From an uncultured Bacillota bacterium (GTDB taxonomy: Bacteria > Bacillota > Clostridia > Lachnospirales > Lachnospiraceae): 11,317 nucleotides of DNA. Shown piece after piece: positions 6,645 through 11,317 of the stretch. The stretch is from NCBI GenBank assembly GCA_958352855.1, contig CATWQE010000085.1:1-11317 (forward strand), given 5' to 3'. Within the stretch, counting starts at the first letter, position 1. Each line of letters starts with the position of its first letter. The position numbers and the translations under genes were made by a program. The notes under the pieces were generated by a model. The model ran no database searches. It was not told where the DNA came from and saw nothing but the letters and a program-made list of their open reading frames with translations.

Positions 6645-7391
6645 TCAATCTTTGTTTTCATATCGGACTTCCAGCAAGGTCAGCCCCCTTGCCGGAGCAG
6701 TAAAGCCTGCCAGCCCTCTGTCACATCCCTTTAAAATTTCTTCCATGGTCTCCGGTTTTCTCTCTCCCCGTCCCACTTCAATTAAGGTTCCAGCCAGAAT
6801 CCTTACCATATTATACAAAAATCCATTTCCTGTAAAGGTAAGGACAATTTCCTGTGGAAGTTCCTGAATTTCGATGTTGTAAATCGTCCGAACCGAAGAT
6901 TTCTTCATCTTTTTGTTTGAACAAAAACTCTTAAAATCATGAGTTCCTTCCAGGATTTTTGCCGCTTTTCTCATGGCACTTACATCCAGATTTTCATGAA
7001 GAGGACATTGATATTTCCGCTCAAAAACATTCTTATGAATCCCCGCTGCAATGCGGTAACAGTATACTTTTTCCCGGGCATTTAAGCGGCTGTGAAATCG
7101 CTCTTGTGCCTCTGTCACTCTTACAATCTCAATATCTTCCGGCAGATAATAATTGAGATACGCACAGATTTCTTCACAGGTTTTCTCTGTCTCAAATACT
7201 GCATTTGCCACCTGTCCTCTGGCATGTACTCCGGCATCTGTACGCCCGGCGCCCTGAACAGACACTGGCTTTTCACACATTTTAGACAGCACATCTTCAA
7301 GTTTTCCCTGAATGGTATTGTCTGTATCTTTTTGCTTTTGCCACCCTCCGTATCTGGTTCCGTCATATTGAATATCCATACGATAATTCAT
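6645..7391 (-). CDS. truA: tRNA pseudouridine synthase A
   Basis: TruA isomerises uridines at positions 38-40 of the tRNA anticodon stem to pseudouridine. The 248-residue product has the expected length (B. subtilis about 247). Family motifs include the start IQYDGTRYGGWQ (8-18), the catalytic loop GAGRTDAGVHA with nucleophile D52, RFHSRLNAREKVYCYR near 103-117, FTGNGFLYNMVR in the C-terminal half, and the end GLAGFTAPARGLTL. AGAGGAT lies about 8 nt before ATG 7391. It begins 19 bp after the AEC permease gene and is followed after 21 bp by the thioesterase. No frameshift or missing core residue was seen. Confidence 0.96.
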   Translation of the reverse strand: MNYRMDIQYDGTRYGGWQKQKDTDNTIQGKLEDVLSKMCEKPVSVQGAGRTDAGVHARGQVANAVFETEKTCEEICAYLNYYLPEDIEIVRVTEAQERFHSRLNAREKVYCYRIAAGIHKNVFERKYQCPLHENLDVSAMRKAAKILEGTHDFKSFCSNKKMKKSSVRTIYNIEIQELPQEIVLTFTGNGFLYNMVRILAGTLIEVGRGERKPETMEEILKGCDRGLAGFTAPARGLTLLEVRYENKD

Positions 7392-7410
7392 GCTTTCTAT
7401 CCTCTTTCTT

Positions 7411-8343
7411 CTATAAAATCTTCTGATAAAATGCCACCATAACCGGCATGGTAAGAATGCTTAAAATCACTGACATTACATTCACTGCTCCTGCCTGCTC
7501 TTCATGGTTATGAAACAGACTTGCCATCTGGGTTACCGTAGCTGCCACTGGAGCCGCGATTGCCAGAAACAAAATGAGCAGCACATCTTTCCCAAAAGGA
7601 ATGGTCACTGTAACTTTGGAAATCCATAAAACCAGTATCATCAAAGCCGGACAAAACAACAGACGCCCTGCACATACCAGCCAGTTTCTTCCTGACAAAA
7701 AAACCTTTTTTAAATCCGCGTCTGCCATAATCATTCCAATCATCAGCATGCACACAGGGCCTACAATCCCACCCATAGAAGACACTGTATTTCCCAGGAC
7801 TTTCGGCAGTTTTGTATTGGTAAAAAACAACATAAGCCCTATTACAATAGCAATGACATTGGGATTTCCCAGAATTTTTTTCACACTCACCTGGGTCTTT
7901 CCTCCAATTAAGCCTACGGTATGAGTCCAGAAGAAAAAGGTCTGCACCATAATAAAAGCGCAACAGTAAAAGACCTGTTCCTGTCCCAGTAAAGCAGAAA
8001 CCAGAGGAATAATAATATTTCCCCCGTTAGAATAAATCACAGAGGCCTTTTCAATAGGACTCATGTTCCATTTCTTTCCCAGAAGCTCCACTACAACAAT
8101 AAACAGCACATGCATCAGCACCGCAAAGCCCGCTGCCAGAAGAAGCCCCTTCATTTTTTCCGCTGAAAATTCAATCTGAAAACTGTCAATGACCACACAG
8201 GGCACAATAATATACAGGGTCAACGCCGATATCACCGAACTTTGACTGCTTTTTACAAGCTTCGTTTTTACTGCCGCAAACCCCATCAGAATCATGAGCA
8301 TCATAGACAGCATTTGTCCTAATAACAATATACTTAATTCCAT
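7411..8343 (-). CDS. AEC (auxin efflux carrier) family transporter
   Basis: This 310-residue, almost entirely hydrophobic protein should have about ten membrane spans in two halves, as in the bacterial AEC/BASS-like family (Mem_trans). Typical features are the N-terminal span LMILMGFAAVKTKLV, the SNGGNIIIPLVSALLG segment in the first half, a central loop around KTQVSVKKILGNPNVIA, and MLMIGMIMADADL opening the second half. Bacterial AEC proteins are often linked to malate or other organic-anion transport, but the substrate cannot be assigned here. The start choice fits the family N terminus, although the nearest SD-like GGAG is 13 nt from the ATG, which is poorly spaced. It heads the AEC-truA-thioesterase series behind its own promoter. 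Confidence 0.88.
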   Translation of the reverse strand: MELSILLLGQMLSMMLMILMGFAAVKTKLVKSSQSSVISALTLYIIVPCVVIDSFQIEFSAEKMKGLLLAAGFAVLMHVLFIVVVELLGKKWNMSPIEKASVIYSNGGNIIIPLVSALLGQEQVFYCCAFIMVQTFFFWTHTVGLIGGKTQVSVKKILGNPNVIAIVIGLMLFFTNTKLPKVLGNTVSSMGGIVGPVCMLMIGMIMADADLKKVFLSGRNWLVCAGRLLFCPALMILVLWISKVTVTIPFGKDVLLILFLAIAAPVAATVTQMASLFHNHEEQAGAVNVMSVILSILTMPVMVAFYQKIL

Positions 8344-8387
8344 TTCTTTTTTATTACTCCATCCCTTCTTCCATTTTCCGCCTTCCT

Positions 8388-8416
8388 ATTCTATCACGAA
8401 TCCCCTGTTCTGTCAC
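8388..8416 (-). promoter_or_regulatory. Promoter of the AEC-truA-thioesterase series
   Basis: On the minus strand GTGACA (8411-8416) and TAGAAT (8388-8393) are exactly 17 bp apart, each one mismatch from consensus. Predicted start near 8381 gives a leader of about 38 nt. It lies just downstream of the XRE gene terminator, consistent with a new transcription unit. Confidence 0.7.
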
Positions 8417-8437
8417 TGTAGAACTAAAAATCCGGCA

Positions 8438-8470
8438 TATAAAAAGGCCATTGCGCCATGCAACAGCCTT
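8438..8470 (-). terminator. Intrinsic terminator of the XRE regulator gene
   Basis: On the minus strand AAGGCUGUUGC pairs with GCAAUGGCCUU over 11 bp (two G·U wobbles) around the loop AUGGC, at 8444-8470. A short U tract (UUUAU) follows. It lies 19 bp past the regulator stop codon. The plus-strand reading has no good U tract. Confidence 0.82.
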
Positions 8471-8489
8471 CTTAATTACAAGACAGGTA

Positions 8490-9572
8490 TTATTGAATCA
8501 TTTGTTTCAGCCGGTTAATCCGCGCCTCAAAGTTCTCATCTTCTTTTAAAAATGCTCCGTCTTCTCCCTTCTCCACGTTATCCAGGACACGCTCCAGAAG
8601 CACACCATAGCTTTTTTGAATGTCTCCTGCTTCTTGCTTTTCCCTCTCCTCCATCTCTTGAAAAAGAATACTTTTTTCGTATTTTGTATTCTCCGGATTC
8701 ATGAAAAACGCAAAAAACTGCTCCAGAAGCTTCCAGGTTTCTTCTGTTTTTCTGTCTTCCAAAGCCAGAGTCAGAAGCGCGCTATATGGATTTACTCCCG
8801 GGATTTTCAACAGACTTGCTATTTGATAATAGATTTGCCCAATCTGTCTGGCCCGTTCCTGTTCCCCCAGTTTTAAACAGGTAAGTACATACATATCCAT
8901 GCTTGTCATCAGCCCTGCGCCTTCGTTTAGCATCTTCTTTTCCAGACATTCTTTTGCCTCTTCATACTTTTCCTGACGCATATAAAATCCCGGATAAATA
9001 TCCTCTTTTTTGATGTGGTTTTCTGGAAGCTGGCTTAACAAATGTTCTGCTTTTTGAAATTTTTCCTGGTTTATGGCATTTAAAACATTATAATAAATTG
9101 CTGTGTCTGACACTGCTCTTTCCGGGCTTTTTGCCGCATAGTCCAGGAGCTCCTGTCCCTTTTTTATGAAGGTTTCCTTCCACTTTTTATTGGTCTCACC
9201 TGCCATCACAGCCGCCCCGTTATAAATGCCTCCAAGGTTCAGGTAAAGCTGTCCGCAGCCGGGATATTTATGAAGATATTCCTCTCCTATTGCAAAGGCT
9301 TCTTCATACTTTTCTTTGATAAGTTTCATGGAAATTTCATTAGCAATACCTCCGATTTCTTCCGCACTTAATTCCTCTTGAAAATTCAAAAGTGTATTCA
9401 CATCTGTACCCAAAAGCCTTGCCAGAGGAGCCAGCAGCATTACATCCGGCATAGAATTTCCATTCTCCCACTTGTTTACCGCAGGCGCAGATACCCCCAG
9501 CAAATCAGCAACCTGTTCCTGTGTCAGTTTTTTCTCTTTCCGCAAAGTACGGATTAATTCTCCTGTTTTCAT
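8490..9572 (-). CDS. XRE-family transcriptional regulator with long helical C-terminal region
   Basis: This 360-residue protein begins with a canonical Cro/C1-type helix-turn-helix (about residues 6-60: LIRTLRKEKKLTQEQVADLLGVSAPAVNKWENGNSMPD, split here by domain logic as helix-turn-helix then WENG cap). The remaining roughly 290 residues are predominantly helical and look TPR-like, for example KEKYEEAFAIGEEYLHKYP, YLNLGGIYNGAA and EKFQKAEHLLSQLP. They probably sense a ligand, peptide or partner. This HTH plus helical-repeat layout is common in Lachnospiraceae, but no specific function is known to me. ATG 9572 has GAGAGGAA at suitable spacing. The gene is a single unit with its own promoter and terminator, and dyads at that promoter suggest autoregulation. 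Confidence 0.85.
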   Translation of the reverse strand: MKTGELIRTLRKEKKLTQEQVADLLGVSAPAVNKWENGNSMPDVMLLAPLARLLGTDVNTLLNFQEELSAEEIGGIANEISMKLIKEKYEEAFAIGEEYLHKYPGCGQLYLNLGGIYNGAAVMAGETNKKWKETFIKKGQELLDYAAKSPERAVSDTAIYYNVLNAINQEKFQKAEHLLSQLPENHIKKEDIYPGFYMRQEKYEEAKECLEKKMLNEGAGLMTSMDMYVLTCLKLGEQERARQIGQIYYQIASLLKIPGVNPYSALLTLALEDRKTEETWKLLEQFFAFFMNPENTKYEKSILFQEMEEREKQEAGDIQKSYGVLLERVLDNVEKGEDGAFLKEDENFEARINRLKQMIQ

Positions 9573-9601
9573 ATTCCATTCCTCTCTTTGTTTTATTCAA
9601 G

Positions 9602-9615
9602 AGAAAAGCTTTTCT
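9602..9615. promoter_or_regulatory. Palindrome AGAAAAGCTTTTCT, candidate operator of the XRE regulator
   Basis: A perfect 14-bp palindrome lies just after the predicted start (about 9619) of the XRE gene. Its core AAAAGCTTTT recurs exactly 33 bp away at 9637-9646, inside the promoter spacer. That spacing is about three helical turns, as expected for cooperative repressor binding. The operator role is inferred. Confidence 0.45.
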
Positions 9616-9625
9616 TCTTACTTAC

Positions 9626-9654
9626 AGAATACAGGAAAAAGCTTTTTTTCACAA
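9626..9654 (-). promoter_or_regulatory. Promoter of the XRE regulator gene
   Basis: On the minus strand TTGTGA (9649-9654) and TATTCT (9626-9631) are 17 bp apart. The spacer holds the palindrome AAAAAGCTTTTT (9636-9647). The -35 is overlapped by a TTCAC-AA-GTGAA inverted repeat (9648-9659). Predicted start near 9619 gives a leader of about 47 nt. Confidence 0.6.
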
Positions 9655-9696
9655 GTGAAGGGAATTTAACTTTCGGCCAAAAAAAGTAACTGTCTG

Positions 9697-11091
9697 TTAT
9701 GTTTTTCGTCTTCCATACTCCACCTGCTTTCCAAGAAAAAATAAAGCTATGAGATTGGGAATTGCCATCATTCCGTTTAATACATCAGACAATTCCCAAA
9801 TCATCTGCGGCGCCAGCATACAGCCCGGAAGGGTAAGCAGGCTATATACCAGACGATAGGTCTGCGCCCCTTTTTCCCTGCCAAGATAATAAGCCGTCTG
9901 CTCTCCAAAATAAGACCAGCCCACAATGGTGGCAAAGGCAAAAAGCACCGTAGCGACTGCCAAAACCTGTTCTCCATAAGGAATGACCTTGCCAAATGCC
10001 ATTCCAGTAAGAGTGGTTCCGTCTATGGCTTCCAGCCCCTTTGCAATGTGATTTTGAAAAACCTCCGGCTCATATACACCACTTACTAAAATGACCAGCG
10101 CTGTAATGGTACACACCACCATGGTATCAATAAAAATCTCCAAAATCCCCCACATTCCCTGGATTTCAGGCTCCTTTACATCTGACTGTGCATGAGCCAT
10201 AACGGAGGAGCCAAGACCTGCTTCATTGGAAAAAATTCCTCTGGCAATTCCCATGCGGATGGCCTCCCCCACACCATAGCCAGCCACGCCTCCTGCTGCC
10301 TGGCGAAGCCCGAAGGCCTCTGAAAAAATCAGCGCAAAGGCTCCCGGAATCTCTTTTCGAAAAACAAAAAGTACCCCTATGGCGCCGCCCAGATACAGCA
10401 CCGCCATGAAAGGTACCAGCTTCTCCGTAAGCCCTGCAATCCGCTTCATCCCGCCTGTTACCACCACAGCAACACCTATGGTACACAGGACTCCAGAAAC
10501 AAAAGGAGGCACTTGAAAAGCATGCTCCAGTCCCTTGGCCATGGCATTTCCCTGAACCATGTTTCCCATGCCAAGAGAAGCGCCAAGGCAGCACAGAGCA
10601 AACGCCACTGCCAGTGGCTTACATCCAAGCCCCCTCTCCATATAAACCATGGCTCCCCCTATCCATCTTCCCTGTTCATCCCGGTAGCGGTACTTAATTC
10701 CCAGATAATTCTCTGCATAATTGGTCATCATACCAAAGAAAGCTGACACCCACATCCAGAAAATGGCTCCCGGGCCTCCAAACACCAGGGCTGTGGCAAC
10801 ACCTGTAATATTTCCGGTCCCCAGGGTCGCGGCAAGGGCAGTACAAAAAGACTGAAACTGTGACATGGCATGGGCTTCCCCTGTCTTTCGCACCTCTTGT
10901 TTTTGAAAAAGAACCCCAAGAGTATTCCCAAGCCATATCCGAATACCGGTAAGCTGAAAAAAACCAGATTTTATAGTAAAACGGATACCCGTTGCCAAAA
11001 AGAAAAACAACATTCCAGGTCCCCAGACAAAACTCTGGAGCATATGTATAAACTGAGACATAACAGGACTGCCTTTCAGGGTTTTATTCAT
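9697..11091 (-). CDS. AGCS-family sodium:alanine/glycine symporter
   Basis: This up to 464-residue integral membrane protein takes up alanine or glycine with sodium (Alanine/glycine:cation symporter family, LeuT-like fold). Family signatures are clear: N-terminal VWGPGMLFFFLATGIRFTI with GFFQL (22-46), SFCTALAATLGTGNITGVA (81-99) and GGPGAIFWMW (105-114), then YAENYLGIKYR near 125-135, GGAMVYMERGLG (145-156), and GIARGIFSNEAGLGSSVMAHA (281-301). It appears intact. The start is uncertain. ATG 11091 has no SD, whereas ATG at codon 11 (11061) follows AAAGG by 10 nt and matches the usual family N terminus, giving 454 residues. No intrinsic terminator is visible between its stop and the XRE promoter. 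The precise amino acid is not determined. Confidence 0.93.
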   Translation of the reverse strand: MNKTLKGSPVMSQFIHMLQSFVWGPGMLFFFLATGIRFTIKSGFFQLTGIRIWLGNTLGVLFQKQEVRKTGEAHAMSQFQSFCTALAATLGTGNITGVATALVFGGPGAIFWMWVSAFFGMMTNYAENYLGIKYRYRDEQGRWIGGAMVYMERGLGCKPLAVAFALCCLGASLGMGNMVQGNAMAKGLEHAFQVPPFVSGVLCTIGVAVVVTGGMKRIAGLTEKLVPFMAVLYLGGAIGVLFVFRKEIPGAFALIFSEAFGLRQAAGGVAGYGVGEAIRMGIARGIFSNEAGLGSSVMAHAQSDVKEPEIQGMWGILEIFIDTMVVCTITALVILVSGVYEPEVFQNHIAKGLEAIDGTTLTGMAFGKVIPYGEQVLAVATVLFAFATIVGWSYFGEQTAYYLGREKGAQTYRLVYSLLTLPGCMLAPQMIWELSDVLNGMMAIPNLIALFFLGKQVEYGRRKT

Positions 11092-11144
11092 GTTATGCTA
11101 AGAGAATGGGGAACATGATGAAAAAATGAAATTTTTATAAGCTA

Positions 11145-11173
11145 TTGCACTTGTCTCAAATTCATTATATAAT
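11145..11173 (+). promoter_or_regulatory. Putative promoter of the right-edge gene
   Basis: TTGCAC (11145-11150) and a perfect TATAAT (11168-11173) are exactly 17 bp apart. The expected start near 11180 leaves a leader of about 20 nt holding AAGGAG. The -35 matches consensus at only three positions. Confidence 0.5.
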
Positions 11174-11193
11174 TTAAAAAAAGAAAGGAGCAA
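11164..11193 (-). promoter_or_regulatory. Putative promoter of the AGCS symporter gene
   Basis: On the minus strand a perfect TATAAT (11164-11169) lies 18 bp from TTGCTC (11188-11193). The -35 is weak (three of six). It shares the palindrome ATTATATAAT (11164-11173) with the plus-strand promoter. The leader to 11091 would be about 65 nt. Confidence 0.4.
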
Positions 11194-11199
11194 AATAAT

Positions 11200-11317
11200 A
11201 TGTCAACATCTGTTTTTGAAAAAGAATTTGTATTAACAGACCCCGTAGCTATAAGAAATTTTTTAAAGCTGGAATTGGATGACTCACCTGTAGCACCAAT
11301 TTCTCAAACTTCTTATA
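11200..11317 (+). CDS. Hypothetical protein, 5' part only (runs off window)
   Basis: ATG 11200 follows AAGGAG (11185-11190) by 9 nt, an excellent ribosome binding site, and a promoter lies just upstream. The open frame continues 39 codons to the window edge. The visible N terminus (MSTSVFEKEFVLTDP, then AIRNFLKLELDD) is soluble, acidic and probably helical, with no signal peptide or membrane span. I do not recognise the family. Codons are AT-rich (TTA, ATA, GTA, AGA); by hand count 38 of 118 bases are G or C, visibly lower than the symporter gene beside it. It is the only plus-strand gene in the window, divergent from the symporter. A recently acquired or fast-evolving gene is possible, but the visible part is too short to say. 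Confidence 0.65.
   Translation, partial: MSTSVFEKEFVLTDPVAIRNFLKLELDDSPVAPISQTSY

Noticed and set aside
9648..9659. TTCAC-AA-GTGAA as a terminator hairpin
   Set aside because: The loop is too small, the stem short, and the tract following it on the minus strand is A rather than U; better viewed as a protein-binding dyad.
9661..9696. Possible terminator for the AGCS symporter gene
   Set aside because: Only a 5-bp ACUUU/AAAGU pairing with the U run inside the loop rather than after the stem; not a credible intrinsic terminator.
10223..10594. 123-codon minus-strand frame inside the AGCS symporter gene
   Set aside because: It is a shifted frame of a well-conserved symporter. The Gly/Arg/Cys-rich product has no domain features.
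1..11317. CRISPR arrays, insertion sequences, phage genes, toxin-antitoxin or defence systems
   Set aside because: No direct-repeat arrays, terminal inverted repeats, transposase or integrase motifs, or known defence domains were seen on either strand; the right-edge gene is too short to judge.

Overview
The window looks like chromosomal DNA of a gut-type clostridium, most likely Lachnospiraceae (Blautia/Ruminococcus-like). This is inferred from moderate GC, strong purine-rich ribosome binding sites, the TPP-riboswitch/MTH1187/ThiXYZ-type operon, a bacterial GlnRS, a MocR regulator and AGCS and AEC transporters. Almost everything is on the minus strand, so transcription runs from right to left. 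Only a truncated gene at the right edge is on the plus strand.

Left part (1-2990): a thiamine-precursor uptake operon. A well-formed sigma-A promoter (2961-2989) leads into a TPP (THI-box) riboswitch and an intrinsic terminator. These are followed by an MTH1187-type thiamine-binding protein, an ABC permease, a ThiY/THI5-like substrate-binding lipoprotein and an ABC ATPase that runs off the left edge. The arrangement predicts TPP-repressed import of thiamine or a pyrimidine precursor (HMP or formylaminopyrimidine).

Middle part (2993-8416): a collinear series reading AEC permease, truA, PaaI-like thioesterase, glnS, MocR-type regulator. Gaps are about 14-74 bp and no intrinsic terminator is visible inside it. 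One promoter lies ahead of the AEC gene and a second ahead of glnS. The MocR gene starts 14 bp after glnS and ends 3 bp before the -35 box of the thiamine operon, so read-through into the riboswitch is possible.

Right part (8438-11317): an XRE-type regulator with a long helical C-terminal region has its own promoter, candidate operators and terminator. Upstream of it is an AGCS sodium:alanine/glycine symporter. At 11092-11199 a divergent intergenic region holds back-to-back promoters that share one palindromic -10 element. The AT-rich start of an unrecognised gene follows on the plus strand.

No CRISPR array, transposase, integrase, phage gene or obvious defence system is visible, and most genes are ordinary housekeeping or transport genes. 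The parts most worth a second look are regulatory: the riboswitch expression platform and its junction with mocR, the dyads at the XRE promoter, the shared divergent -10, and a substituted KMSKS-type motif in GlnRS.
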